From NCBI GenBank assembly GCA_045590755.1, contig JAZNRP010000002.1:1-40411 (forward strand): a stretch of DNA of 40,411 nucleotides, written 5' to 3'. Each line of letters starts with the position of its first letter. The first letter of the stretch is position 1. Of this stretch, positions 23,403 through 32,465 are shown one piece after another. The stretch comes from SIG565 sp045590755. GTDB lineage: Bacteria > Bacillota > Clostridia > Oscillospirales > Acutalibacteraceae. The translations under genes and the position numbers were made by a program. Below the pieces are notes generated by a model, which had not been told where the DNA came from, did no database searches, and saw nothing but the letters and a program-made list of their open reading frames with translations.

Positions 23403-24281
23403 ATGACTAATCATTTAAAAGCAGAAATAATTTACTATAACTGTGCAACCGATTTTGAATTTGAATTCAGTATGAATTCGCTTTGCCAGATGAGATTACT
23501 TAGCGAAGCATCTAATGACCGCAAAACAATGCTTACACATCTTTCCCGCGCAGTGTCCCGAAGCAGAGCTATTTTTATAATTTCCCCTTTCAACGATGAG
23601 TTTATTGAAACAATTTCACATTCTATAGGTTTCGATACCGAAACTCTAATTGCCGATGAATATGGAATTACACAGCACGCAACAGATAAGTTTATTACAA
23701 GTGGTGTACCGCTTGTTACAGAAGATGGCATTTATGCCGGCATAATTCTGGAATGCGGACCGCAGTCATTAATACTGCTTACCGACGACCGTTCAGTCCG
23801 CAAAAGAATTATGAAAAGCCTTGTTAATCAGTATATACTTGACTTGTGCAACTGCGAACCGACAACTATAAAGGTTACCACCGTAGAAACTACGGATGCA
23901 CCCACAGAAGTCATAATAGAAGAAGAAACAGAAAGTGCTATTGAAGACATTGTGAAAGAAGAAATAGATGAAATTGAAATTTTAGACACTGCAACAGATG
24001 CCGCAGAAGAAATTGAAGAAAATTTAGAAGAGACTGAAGAAATTTTAGAAGAGACTGAAGAAAATGCAGAAATCGTAGATTTTGATACGGAATTTTATGA
24101 AGAAGCACCTGATATTCCAAAAAAAGAAAACCACAAGGGTTTAACCATTCTTACCGTGATTTTATCGGTAATACTTTTTCTCCTTGTGGCGTTTATCGTA
24201 TACTCACTGGTTATTGAGCCTATGATGAATGGAGTTTCAATTTTAGAAAACCTAAAAAGAACCTTTAAATTTCTTTTATAA
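23403..24281 (+). CDS. Membrane-anchored acidic protein, operon partner of the CinA-sortase-like fusion
   Basis: A 292-residue protein of unknown function. Residues 1-150 form a soluble domain; LTHLSRAVSRSRAIFIIS, FIETISHSIGFDTETLIAD and GIYAGIILECGPQSLILLTDD have the alternation and Gly-Pro turn of a worn MoCF/CinA N-terminal domain, which is my inference. Residues about 165-235 are a strongly acidic, coiled-coil-like linker with an EILEETEE-type repeat. A basic KKENHKG is followed by one helix (about 247-272) and a short basic tail, so the bulk of the protein is cytoplasmic. It starts 33 bases after the fusion gene with GGGGGA before ATG 23403. Shared layout with the neighbour suggests the two act together at the membrane. 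Confidence 0.68.
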   Translation: MTNHLKAEIIYYNCATDFEFEFSMNSLCQMRLLSEASNDRKTMLTHLSRAVSRSRAIFIISPFNDEFIETISHSIGFDTETLIADEYGITQHATDKFITSGVPLVTEDGIYAGIILECGPQSLILLTDDRSVRKRIMKSLVNQYILDLCNCEPTTIKVTTVETTDAPTEVIIEEETESAIEDIVKEEIDEIEILDTATDAAEEIEENLEETEEILEETEENAEIVDFDTEFYEEAPDIPKKENHKGLTILTVILSVILFLLVAFIVYSLVIEPMMNGVSILENLKRTFKFLL

Positions 24282-24288
24282 GCAACAA

Positions 24289-24328
24289 AAAACCGCCTAC
24301 GGAGCATTCACGCTTCATAGGCGGTTTT
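24289..24328. terminator. Bidirectional terminator between the thiI operon and ispH-S1
   Basis: AAAACCGCCTA (24289-24299) pairs with TAGGCGGTTTT (24318-24328) around an 18-base loop that can pair further. It serves the convergent operons. Confidence 0.85.
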
Positions 24329-24333
24329 AACTT

Positions 24334-26373
24334 TTATTCTGCAGTTTCTACTGCTTCGTCAGTAACAGGAGCGGCTTCTTCTGTTTCTACAGCATCTGCC
24401 GTTTCTTCAACTACTTCTTCGGGGAGTAAAGCACGGATTGAAAGGCTAACGCGCTTCTTTTCATTATCAATAGAAATAATCTTTGCTTCTACTTCCTGAC
24501 CGATGGAAAGCTCATCCTGCGGTTTAACTACATGCTTATTTGCAATTTGTGAAATATGAATTAAGCCGTCAACACCGGGTATAATTCTTGCAAATGCACC
24601 GTAGGCTGTCATACTAACTATTGTTACCTTTACTACAGAATCAACAGCGTATGTATTGTTGAAAATTGTCCAAGGATTTTCGTCTTCCTTTTTATAGCCT
24701 AAAGAAATCTTCTTCTTTTCGGTATCTAAATCCTTAACATAAACTTCAACAGTATCGCCAACCAAAACAACTTCGGACGGATTCTTTATTTTCTGCCAAG
24801 AAAGCTCAGAAATGTGAACCATACCGTCAACGCCGCCGATATCTACAAAAGCGCCGTAGTTTGTAATAGATTTAACAGTACCTGTATATCTGTCGCCTAC
24901 CGCAATAGTTTCCCAAATTTTGCTTTCTGCGGCTTTTTTGAGTTCGCGAAGAACAACACGGATTGAACCAACTGCTCTGCGTCCACGGCCAATTTCGATT
25001 ATTTTAAAGGAAACTTCCTTACCCTTTAAATCTTCAAGATTTTCACTTCTTGAAATACCTGCATGTGAAGCAGGAATAAATACTCTTACTCCAAAAGCGG
25101 TAGCAATAACTCCGCCCTTAATAACATCTTTAACGGTTCCTGTAAGAATTTCTCCGGAATTCTTAGCAGCAATAATTTTGTCCCAACCGGCGATTGCATC
25201 AAAACGGCGCTTTGAGAGCATTGCTGTTCCTTCCTGGTCGTTGGTGCGCATAATAATTAAATTAAGCTCATCACCAACCTTAACCTCCTCTACAAGATTA
25301 ACATTTGAGTCATACGAATACTCATCTGCCGAAACATATCCTGTAAGACCTCTTCCAAAGTCTACCTGGATTTCTGTGGGTGTAACGGCAAGAACTGTAC
25401 CGATAACCTTTTGATCTGATGTTAAGTTGTTGAGAGATGCTTCGAATGCTTCTTCATCCGTCATTTCCTCATAGCTTTTTTGAACAGTATTAATTTCCTC
25501 CATCTGTTCGTCAACCGGTTGCAAAATTTCCGACATGTTTTTTATAGCCTCCTTTATTATGCGTGCAGGTGTAGATGCACCCGCAACAACTCCGACGCTT
25601 TTAGCACCCTTAAACCATTCTGCCTTAAGTTCATCAGCAGTTTCGATTAAAAATGTTTTGTCACAGTTAGCTGAGCATACGCAATATAATTTATTGGTAT
25701 TTGAGCTTAATTTACCGCCTATAACAATCATAACATCGTTTACGGCAGATAACTCATCCGCTTCCTGCTGACGCATCGCAGTCGCATTACATATTGTATC
25801 AAAAACAAACGCATTTGTACATACTTTTTTTATAAAAAAACAACTTTTTTTGAATATTTTCTCATTAAAAGTCGTTTGCGAGACCACTGTAACCGGATTT
25901 TCTTTTAAAAAAGAGTTGTTTTCCAGTAAAGTCTTCAGTTCTTCTTCATTCGAAAAAGTGAAAACATCAGTATCGGTATTACCTATAATACCAATTACTT
26001 CACTGTGCTTACTGTCACCCGCTATAAGTATTGCGTGACCTTTTTTTGATGCCTCACTCACAATTTTATGAATTTTTGCAACAAAAGGACAGGTAGCATC
26101 GACTATTCTTTTACCGTTTTTTTCGGCATCTTCAATTACAGACCTCGGTACACCGTGTGAGCGTATAACCAGTGTTTCATCGGCTAACACCTCATCCGGA
26201 TTATCAACAATTCTGACGCCCCTATTTTCAAGCTCTGACACAAGTTGCGGATTATGAATTATAGGTCCTAAAGTGCATACCTTTTCATTTTTTTCTAACA
26301 ATTCATATACTGTGTTTACCGCCCTGTCTACACCGAAGCAGAAGCCGGCGGTCTTTGCTAATGTAATCTTCAA
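24334..26373 (-). CDS. ispH: IspH-ribosomal protein S1 fusion (HMBPP reductase with four S1 domains)
   Basis: A 679-residue fusion. Residues 1-285 are IspH, the last enzyme of the MEP isoprenoid pathway: the [4Fe-4S] ligands are Cys12 (GFCFGV), Cys95 (DATCPFV) and Cys195 (TICNAT), with His40, His73, His123 and Glu125 at the active site. Four S1 RNA-binding domains follow at about 319-390, 406-475, 490-560 and 574-647; the last two have intact YGAFVDI/YGAFARI and GMVHIS/GLIHIS motifs. An acidic tail ends the protein. The same fusion is known from other clostridia. TTG 26373 overlaps the plsC stop as TTGA and follows GGGAG by eight bases, which decides the start over an in-frame TTG at 26388. 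Whether the S1 part works as ribosomal S1 is unsettled. Confidence 0.95.
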   Translation of the reverse strand: MKITLAKTAGFCFGVDRAVNTVYELLEKNEKVCTLGPIIHNPQLVSELENRGVRIVDNPDEVLADETLVIRSHGVPRSVIEDAEKNGKRIVDATCPFVAKIHKIVSEASKKGHAILIAGDSKHSEVIGIIGNTDTDVFTFSNEEELKTLLENNSFLKENPVTVVSQTTFNEKIFKKSCFFIKKVCTNAFVFDTICNATAMRQQEADELSAVNDVMIVIGGKLSSNTNKLYCVCSANCDKTFLIETADELKAEWFKGAKSVGVVAGASTPARIIKEAIKNMSEILQPVDEQMEEINTVQKSYEEMTDEEAFEASLNNLTSDQKVIGTVLAVTPTEIQVDFGRGLTGYVSADEYSYDSNVNLVEEVKVGDELNLIIMRTNDQEGTAMLSKRRFDAIAGWDKIIAAKNSGEILTGTVKDVIKGGVIATAFGVRVFIPASHAGISRSENLEDLKGKEVSFKIIEIGRGRRAVGSIRVVLRELKKAAESKIWETIAVGDRYTGTVKSITNYGAFVDIGGVDGMVHISELSWQKIKNPSEVVLVGDTVEVYVKDLDTEKKKISLGYKKEDENPWTIFNNTYAVDSVVKVTIVSMTAYGAFARIIPGVDGLIHISQIANKHVVKPQDELSIGQEVEAKIISIDNEKKRVSLSIRALLPEEVVEETADAVETEEAAPVTDEAVETAE

Positions 26374-26969
26374 AACTCTTTCTCCCAAAGCTCAGTAATT
26401 CTTTCCATAATTATTGATGTAACACGCCTTATTTCAGTTTTAGAAACGGTATCACCTTTAACAAAGCTTCCGCCGTCAATAATTTCGCCAATTCTGACAG
26501 ACACCTTACGGAATAAAAGCGGATGCCCCGAATAGCGTATTGCAACTGGTAAAATATCTGCACCCGTGTCAATCGCTAACATTGCCGCACCCGCTTTAGC
26601 TTTTTGGGGCGGACCTAAAGGATTTCGGGTGCCTTCGGGGAAAATTCCTAAAATACCGCCGTTTAAAGCGTCGTGTGCTTTTTTAATGGCATTTACATCC
26701 CCTGCTCCGCGGTTTACGGGAAAAGCCCCTACCTTTGTAAAAATCCAACCGATTATTTTATTTTTAAAAAGTTCCTTTTTTGCCATAAAGTTAATCTGAA
26801 AGGGACACGCTACAGCCAGTAAAACAACATCCCAAAAGGACTGATGATTACAGCAAATTATAAGGTTACTTCTTTTACTGAAGTTTTCAGCCCCCGTTAC
26901 TTCAAAGCGAAAAAGCCCCTTTGCAAAAGGCGTTACAAATGCTCTTACAGCCTTATAAAAACGATTCAT
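26370..26969 (-). CDS. plsC: 1-acyl-sn-glycerol-3-phosphate acyltransferase
   Basis: A 199-residue membrane-associated acyltransferase that makes phosphatidic acid. It has the NHQSFWD motif (41-47, the catalytic H-x4-D with His42 and Asp47) and the FPEGTRNPLG motif near residue 115 that binds glycerol phosphate. Length matches short PlsC proteins. Its start overlaps the cmk stop (TAATG) and its stop overlaps the ispH start (TTGA), so it is expressed as part of the cmk-plsC-ispH unit, an order found in other clostridia. Confidence 0.94.
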   Translation of the reverse strand: MNRFYKAVRAFVTPFAKGLFRFEVTGAENFSKRSNLIICCNHQSFWDVVLLAVACPFQINFMAKKELFKNKIIGWIFTKVGAFPVNRGAGDVNAIKKAHDALNGGILGIFPEGTRNPLGPPQKAKAGAAMLAIDTGADILPVAIRYSGHPLLFRKVSVRIGEIIDGGSFVKGDTVSKTEIRRVTSIIMERITELWEKEF

Positions 26970-27631
26970 TATAACCTTTCCTTTATAATATTGTACAACG
27001 CATCAACCGACCCATTAAAATCAAGCTCGGATGTATCAACAATAATGGATTCACTTGATGGCTTTAGCGGTGCTATCTCACGGTGCGAGTCATTATAATC
27101 GCGCTTAATCATATCATCAAGAACATCCTTATATTCGACCTTGCTGCCTTTTTCACAAAGCTCAATATATCTGCGCTTTGCTCTGACTTCGGGCGATGCG
27201 GTCAAAAATATCTTAATCTCGGCGTTGGGTAGTACAACAGTAGCAATATCTCTGCCGTCCATAATTACATTGTTTTCACGCGCCAACTGTCTTTGCTTAT
27301 CAAGTAAAAAAGCTCTGACCGCAGCCTTAGCAGATACGGCTGATGCCATCATTGAAGCATCAGGTGTGCGAATAAGCTCTGATACATCTTCATCATCAAG
27401 GAACACCCTTTGTTCTCTGTCTACAAATTTAATATCAATTTTAGTAGTACTGATAATGTGTTCAATATCACAATTCAGTTCGGTATCAAAGCCGAGTCTG
27501 AGAAACTTCAGACCGATAGCGCGGTACAAAGCACCCGTATCAACATAAATAAAGCCTAACTTCTCTGCCAACTTTCTTGAAATGGAACTTTTTCCGGCAC
27601 CTGCCGGTCCGTCAATTGCAACTGAAATCAT
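26969..27631 (-). CDS. cmk: Cytidylate kinase
   Basis: A 220-residue (d)CMP kinase. The P-loop is DGPAGAGKSSISR near residues 7-19, followed by YVDTGALYRAIG, the NMP-binding signature of the family, and DGRDIATVVLPNAEIKIFLTAS. KRDYNDSHREIAPLKP is the conserved lid/C-terminal stretch. It recycles CMP from RNA and lipid turnover. The start overlaps the flavoprotein stop (ATGA) and the stop overlaps the plsC start (TAATG). Confidence 0.97.
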   Translation of the reverse strand: MISVAIDGPAGAGKSSISRKLAEKLGFIYVDTGALYRAIGLKFLRLGFDTELNCDIEHIISTTKIDIKFVDREQRVFLDDEDVSELIRTPDASMMASAVSAKAAVRAFLLDKQRQLARENNVIMDGRDIATVVLPNAEIKIFLTASPEVRAKRRYIELCEKGSKVEYKDVLDDMIKRDYNDSHREIAPLKPSSESIIVDTSELDFNGSVDALYNIIKERL

Positions 27632-28857
27632 TTTATACTTCCTCCTGCTAAAAATCCTGTTGAAAATGCAATTTGTAGGTTAAATCCGCCCGTATAGGCG
27701 TCTACATCTATAACTTCACCCACAAAATACAGTCGGTCAACTATCTTTGACTGCATGCTTGTAGGGTCAATTTCCTTGGTCGAAACTCCGCCGCTTGTGA
27801 CTATTGCTTGTTCGATATCACAAAAATCGGTGGGGTGCAGTGTAAACTCCTTTAACACCTTACAAAGATTTGCGCGCCCCGCCTTTGATATCTGATTCAC
27901 CCTTAAATCAGACGGAATACCGCTTAAATTAACAATTATCGGTATTAATTTTTGCGGTAACAACTTATCAAGTGAATTAACGAAAATTTTATTTGAATTT
28001 TCAGTAAAGTCACGCTGAATACGGCGGTCAAGCTGTTCGTAACTGAGCGCGGGCTTTAAATCAATTTTGATATGGTATTCTGACATTTCCCTTTTTCGCA
28101 TATGAGCCGATGCGCTTAGTACTAAAGGACCGGAAACCCCGAAATGTGTAAAAAGCATTTCGCCTATTTCTGAAAACACAGGTTTCTTCTTACCCACTTC
28201 AAAAAGTGAAAGGGTAACATTTTTTAAACTCAGACCCATTAAATGTGTACAAAAGCCTTCGTGAATTTTTAACGGCACCAAGGAAGGCAAAAGCTCTGTT
28301 ACAGTGTGTCCGAGCCTTTTTGCTAAAATATAGCCGTCACCGGTTGAGCCTGTAGCTGAATACGATTTTCCGCCTGTGGCGACTATCACCGCATCACATA
28401 AAATATTCTCGCCGTTTTCAAGTATTACACCGGAAACTGCATTATTATCGGTTAAAATATCAGTTACGGTACCCGTAATAATTTTAACACCACTACTCTT
28501 TACGGAATTCACCAAGGCATCTACAATATCAACAGCCTTGTCAGACTGCGGAAAGACGCGGTTACCCCTTTCGGTTTTAAGCGGCACACCGCAGCTTTCG
28601 AAAAACTCTATAGTGTCCAATGCCGAAAACGCCGAAAATGCCGAATATAAAAATCTTCCGTTTTTGGTAACATTGGCTATAAGTGTGTCATTATCACAGT
28701 TATTAGTAAGGTTGCATCTTCCCTTACCCGTAATCATAACCTTTCGGGCGGGTCTTGAATTTTTTTCAATAACAGTAACTTTATGTCCGTTTCTTGCCGC
28801 CGACACCGCCGCCATAAGTCCTGCAGCGCCGCCGCCGATAATAACAACATTTTTCAA
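27628..28857 (-). CDS. HI0933/YhiN-family flavoprotein (NAD(P)/FAD-dependent oxidoreductase)
   Basis: A 409-residue protein with an N-terminal FAD-binding GGGAAGLMAA motif, the family signature KVMITGKGRCNLTNN, ATGGKSYSATGSTGDGY in the middle, and the C-terminal second dinucleotide-related GEVIDVDAYTGGFNLQIAFSTG. Proteins of this family are widespread but poorly characterised; some aminoacetone oxidase activity has been reported for relatives. The position just upstream of cmk is common in Firmicutes. AGGAGGGTGAG precedes ATG 28857. A terminator of rny lies upstream, so this gene probably heads the unit flavoprotein-cmk-plsC-ispH. Confidence 0.9.
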   Translation of the reverse strand: MKNVVIIGGGAAGLMAAVSAARNGHKVTVIEKNSRPARKVMITGKGRCNLTNNCDNDTLIANVTKNGRFLYSAFSAFSALDTIEFFESCGVPLKTERGNRVFPQSDKAVDIVDALVNSVKSSGVKIITGTVTDILTDNNAVSGVILENGENILCDAVIVATGGKSYSATGSTGDGYILAKRLGHTVTELLPSLVPLKIHEGFCTHLMGLSLKNVTLSLFEVGKKKPVFSEIGEMLFTHFGVSGPLVLSASAHMRKREMSEYHIKIDLKPALSYEQLDRRIQRDFTENSNKIFVNSLDKLLPQKLIPIIVNLSGIPSDLRVNQISKAGRANLCKVLKEFTLHPTDFCDIEQAIVTSGGVSTKEIDPTSMQSKIVDRLYFVGEVIDVDAYTGGFNLQIAFSTGFLAGGSIK

Positions 28858-28917
28858 GGCTCACCCTCCTAAAAAGTATATTCAATTTATTTTAATACAT
28901 TTTGAATAAAATGTAAA

Positions 28918-28947
28918 GAAAAACCGATGCCAAAAAGCATCGGTTTT
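28918..28947 (-). terminator. Terminator of rny
   Basis: On the minus strand AAAACCGATGC pairs with GCATCGGTTTT around a 6-base loop, followed by TTTC. Confidence 0.85.
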
Positions 28948-28952
28948 AATAT

Positions 28953-30497
28953 TTATTTTGCGTAATCAACAGCCCTGTTCTCGCGAATAAGGTTAACCTT
29001 AATCTGACCGGGATATTCAAGCTCATTTTCAATACGCTGTGCTATATCGTGGGCTATAAGCACCATCTGGTCATCAGTGATAACTTCGGGTTTAACAATA
29101 ATTCGTACCTCACGACCTGCCTGTATAGCATACGAGCGTTCAACGCCGTTAAAGGAATTGGCGATTTCCTCAAGTTTTTCAAGACGCTTAATGTAGTTCT
29201 CAATGTTTTCTCTGCGAGCACCCGGACGGGAAGCCGAAATTGCGTCTGCCGCCTGAACAATACAAGCAACAACTGTCTTGGCTTCAACTTCGCCGTGATG
29301 CGCGTGAATAGCGTGAACTACTTCTTCGCTTTCCTTATACTTTTTAGCCGCCTCAACACCGAGCTGAATGTGTGAGCCTTCTTGCTCGTGGTCAAGCGCT
29401 TTACCGATATCGTGTAACAGACCGGCTCTCTTTGCTAAGGTTACATTAGCACCGATTTCTGCTGCAATAAGACCTGATAAATGGCAAACTTCCAAAGAAT
29501 GATTTAATACACTCTGTCCGTAGCTTGTACGGTACTTAAGCTTACCGATAAGCTTAACAAGCTCAGGATGAAGATTATGAATGCCTGCCTCAAGCATTGC
29601 TCTCTCGCCTTCCTGCTTGATTGTAGCTTCAACTTCGGCAGTGGCCTTATTAATCATTTCTTCAATTCTTGCAGGATGTATGCGTCCGTCAACAATTAAT
29701 TTTTCAAGGGTAAGTCTTGCAATTTCACGCCTTACAGGGTCAAAGCAAGAAACTGTAATAGCTTCGGGTGTGTCATCAATAATAAGGTCGGCACCCGTTG
29801 CAGTTTCAAGTGCGCGGATGTTTCTACCTTCCCTACCAATAATACGACCCTTCATTTCGTCGTTAGGTAAAGCTACAACCGAAACGGTAATTTCGGATGT
29901 ATGGTCTGCCGCGCAACGCTGAATTGCATGGCTGATAATTTCCCTTGCTTTTTTGTCAGACTCTTCTTTAGTCTGCTTTTCAATTTCAAGAATCTTTATA
30001 GCTTTCTCGTGGTTTAATTCACCATCAAGTGTGCTAAGCAAATAATCTTTCGCTTCCTGCTTTGAAAAACCTGAAATTTTTTCAAGCATTTCAATCTGGC
30101 TTCTTTTGATTCTTTCACATTCATCGATTTTTTCATCGATTTCTTTAGCTTTTTGGCTTAATTTTTCTTCTTTTGCTTCTAAATTTTCAATTTTCTTATC
30201 AAGAGATTCTTCCTTTTGCTGCAAACGATGTTCACTACGCTGTACGTCACTGCGCCGTTCTTTTATATCGCGTTCAGCTTCTTGTCTTAACTGATAAACT
30301 TCATCTTTTGCTTCAATAAGAAGTTCTTTTTTCTTGGTTTCGGCATTTTTAATAGCATCGCTCAAAATACGGCGAGCTTCTTCCTTAGCAGTTCCAAGCT
30401 CATTACGGTCGGTCTTCTGTCTGTAAGCAGAGCCGCCGAAAAAACCAACAACGCCTAAAACTAAGGCAATAACACCACCAATGATATAGGGCATCAT
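28953..30497 (-). CDS. rny: Ribonuclease Y
   Basis: A 514-residue membrane-anchored endoribonuclease that starts decay of many mRNAs in Firmicutes. One N-terminal helix (about 3-22, YIIGGVIALVLGVVGFFGG) is followed by a long charged coiled coil (about 25-160), a KH domain with MKGRIIGREGRNIRALETATG, and an HD domain with NHSLEVCHLSG and GLLHDIGKALDHE whose His-Asp pair binds metal. The length is normal. GGAGGTG lies before ATG 30497. The gene has its own near-consensus promoter and a leader of about 130 bases with hairpins, which may matter for its own control. Confidence 0.97.
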   Translation of the reverse strand: MMPYIIGGVIALVLGVVGFFGGSAYRQKTDRNELGTAKEEARRILSDAIKNAETKKKELLIEAKDEVYQLRQEAERDIKERRSDVQRSEHRLQQKEESLDKKIENLEAKEEKLSQKAKEIDEKIDECERIKRSQIEMLEKISGFSKQEAKDYLLSTLDGELNHEKAIKILEIEKQTKEESDKKAREIISHAIQRCAADHTSEITVSVVALPNDEMKGRIIGREGRNIRALETATGADLIIDDTPEAITVSCFDPVRREIARLTLEKLIVDGRIHPARIEEMINKATAEVEATIKQEGERAMLEAGIHNLHPELVKLIGKLKYRTSYGQSVLNHSLEVCHLSGLIAAEIGANVTLAKRAGLLHDIGKALDHEQEGSHIQLGVEAAKKYKESEEVVHAIHAHHGEVEAKTVVACIVQAADAISASRPGARRENIENYIKRLEKLEEIANSFNGVERSYAIQAGREVRIIVKPEVITDDQMVLIAHDIAQRIENELEYPGQIKVNLIRENRAVDYAK

Positions 30498-30569
30498 TTA
30501 CAATGCACCTCCTTATATAATATTACGGTTTAAGACGGGACCGTATTTACCCGGATAAATAAGTTTCGT

Positions 30570-30597
30570 AAATTGCCTATCGCCAAATCGGCAATTT
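30570..30597 (-). promoter_or_regulatory. Hairpin in the rny leader
   Basis: AAATTGCC (30570-30577) pairs with GGCAATTT (30590-30597) around 12 bases in the untranslated leader. A second short stem (ACGG...CCGT) lies nearer to the gene. RNase Y cleaves single-stranded leaders, so autoregulation is conceivable but unproven. Confidence 0.4.
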
Positions 30598-30628
30598 TTT
30601 ACATAAAGACGAAAATTTCATCTCTTCT

Positions 30629-30657
30629 ATTTTACCACTACATTTATTGCATGTCAA
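30629..30657 (-). promoter_or_regulatory. Promoter of rny
   Basis: On the minus strand TTGACA (30652-30657), 17 bases, TAAAAT (30629-30634). Confidence 0.8.
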
Positions 30658-30691
30658 GTTGAACATACAACAAATTGTGTATATAATTATA

Positions 30692-30719
30692 TTGCTTTTA
30701 TTTCAAAATGCGGTATAAT
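30692..30719 (+). promoter_or_regulatory. Promoter of the dehydrogenase-cysK pair
   Basis: TTGCTT (30692-30697), 16 bases, TATAAT (30714-30719), 25 bases before the start codon. Confidence 0.68.
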
Positions 30720-30743
30720 TATTATAAAAGGAATGGTGAAACT

Positions 30744-31505
30744 ATGAATATTGCAGTTATTACAGGTGCATCTGCCGGACTTGGAACCGAATATGTAAAG
30801 GCTATAGCCAATATGTACCCTACGCTTGATGAAATTTGGATATTAGCCAGAAGAAAAGAAAAATTAGAAGAAATCGCAAATAAAATTTTACTGGTAAAAT
30901 GCCGTGCCGTTGTCTGTGATGTTACAAGCCCAGACGACTTAAAGTCATATAAAGAAATGTTAAACGAATTTTCTGCAAATGTAAAAATACTTGTTAACAA
31001 TGCAGGCTTTGGTAAGCTTGGTATGTTTGATGAGATTTCTCAAGAAAATTCAGTGAATATGATACGCCTTAATTGCGAAGCATTAACGGTAATAACTGCT
31101 ATTACTCTACCGTTTATGAAACCGCTCTCGCAGGTTATTAATGTAAGCTCTATCGCTTCATTCGTACCCAATGCAAGAATGGCGGTTTACAGCTCTACAA
31201 AAGCTTATGTTACAAGCTTTTCGCGCGCTTTAAGGGAAGAATTAAGAAAAAGAAGAATTAATGTCACGGCAGTGTGTCCCGGTCCTATGGAAACCGAATT
31301 TTTATCACTTGCAGACATAGCCCCGGGCAGCAGCAAAACCTTTGATATGCTACCGCGTGTTAATCCGGCTCGGGTAGCGGTAAAATCCTTAATAGCAGCT
31401 GCACACGGAAAAGCTATGTACACCGACCGCGCATTTTATAAATTTTACAGAATTTTAAGCAAAATTTTACCCCATTCAGTTCTTATAAAGTTAGCTAAAA
31501 CCTAA
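30744..31505 (+). CDS. Short-chain dehydrogenase/reductase
   Basis: A 253-residue classical SDR. The cofactor loop TGASAGLG is at 7-14, NNAGFG at 85-90, and the catalytic residues are Ser135/Ser136, Tyr149 and Lys153 (YSSTK). An Arg-Arg pair after the second strand (ILARRKEKL) favours NADPH. AVCPGPMETEF is the family's PG motif. The substrate is unknown. The ATG at 30744 follows AAAAGGA; an in-frame start at 30708 would overlap the promoter. It lies 15 bases upstream of cysK, so the two are co-transcribed, but there is no clear shared pathway. Confidence 0.9.
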   Translation: MNIAVITGASAGLGTEYVKAIANMYPTLDEIWILARRKEKLEEIANKILLVKCRAVVCDVTSPDDLKSYKEMLNEFSANVKILVNNAGFGKLGMFDEISQENSVNMIRLNCEALTVITAITLPFMKPLSQVINVSSIASFVPNARMAVYSSTKAYVTSFSRALREELRKRRINVTAVCPGPMETEFLSLADIAPGSSKTFDMLPRVNPARVAVKSLIAAAHGKAMYTDRAFYKFYRILSKILPHSVLIKLAKT

Positions 31506-31520
31506 TGAAAGGAAAGCATT

Positions 31521-32447
31521 ATGGCAAATATATATAACTCGGTTGATGAGCTTATAGGCAAAACCCCGCTTTTGCGTCTTAATAATATTGAGAAAGAGTT
31601 TAATCTATCGGCAACACTTATTGCAAAGCTCGAGCAGTTTAACCCTACCTGCTCTGCAAAAGACCGTATTGCTAAGAAAATGATAGATGACGCCGAAAGG
31701 TGCGGTAAAATCACTAATAATACCGTTATTATTGAGCCTACCAGCGGAAACACTGGTATAGGTCTTGCAAGTATAGCGGCGGCAAGGGGTTATAAGGCTA
31801 TTATTGTTATGCCCGATACAATGTCGGCAGAGCGAAGAACCCTTATGACAGCCTTCGGTGCAGAGCTTGTTCTTACCGACGGCAAAAAAGGTATGTCGGG
31901 CGCTATTGAAAAAGCAGAAGAATTAGCAAAGGAATATAAACCCTCATTTATTCCAAGCCAATTTGAAAATTTATCAAACCCAGAAGCACATTACACTACA
32001 ACAGGACCTGAAATATGGAACGATACCGACGGAAATGTTGACATTTTCGTTGCAGGTATAGGTACAGGCGGTACCATTTCGGGCGTGGGTAAATTCCTAA
32101 AGGAAAAAAACCCAAACATAAAAATTGTTGGGGTTGAACCCGCTGATTCTCCCGTATTGTCGGGTGGCAAAGCAGGACCGCACGGACTTCAGGGTATTGG
32201 CGCAGGATTTATTCCAAAAACGCTGAACACCGAGATAATTGATGAAGTTATTACTGTAACCCAAGAAGAAGCCTTTGAATTTTGCCGTATGTTAGGAAAA
32301 AGCCAAGGCTTTATTTCGGGTATATCTTCGGGTGCCGCTCTGTCAGCCGCCGTAAAAATCGCAAAACAGGAAAGTAATAAAAATAAAAACATTGTAGTAT
32401 TGTTACCCGATATCGGCGACAGATATTTATCGGTAAATTTGTTTTAA
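31521..32447 (+). CDS. cysK: Cysteine synthase A (O-acetylserine sulfhydrylase)
   Basis: A 308-residue PLP enzyme that makes cysteine from O-acetylserine and sulfide. Key features are TPLLRLNN near 15-22, the PLP-binding Lys47 in NPTCSAKDRIA, the EPTSGNTGIGLA loop that binds substrate, GTGGTISGVG that holds the PLP phosphate, and the GISSGAAL stretch with the conserved serine. GGAAAG precedes ATG 31521. No serine acetyltransferase gene is nearby. Sulfide rather than thiosulfate use is assumed from the CysK-like motifs, not shown. Confidence 0.95.
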   Translation: MANIYNSVDELIGKTPLLRLNNIEKEFNLSATLIAKLEQFNPTCSAKDRIAKKMIDDAERCGKITNNTVIIEPTSGNTGIGLASIAAARGYKAIIVMPDTMSAERRTLMTAFGAELVLTDGKKGMSGAIEKAEELAKEYKPSFIPSQFENLSNPEAHYTTTGPEIWNDTDGNVDIFVAGIGTGGTISGVGKFLKEKNPNIKIVGVEPADSPVLSGGKAGPHGLQGIGAGFIPKTLNTEIIDEVITVTQEEAFEFCRMLGKSQGFISGISSGAALSAAVKIAKQESNKNKNIVVLLPDIGDRYLSVNLF

Positions 32448-32465
32448 TTGTTTTGTATTTTAATA

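Noticed and set aside
23028..23414. Open frames antisense to the Ser/Thr/Asp tail
   Set aside because: They are low-complexity mirror images of the repeat in the sense gene, rich in Thr, Ile and Val or Leu and Ser, without ribosome binding sites.
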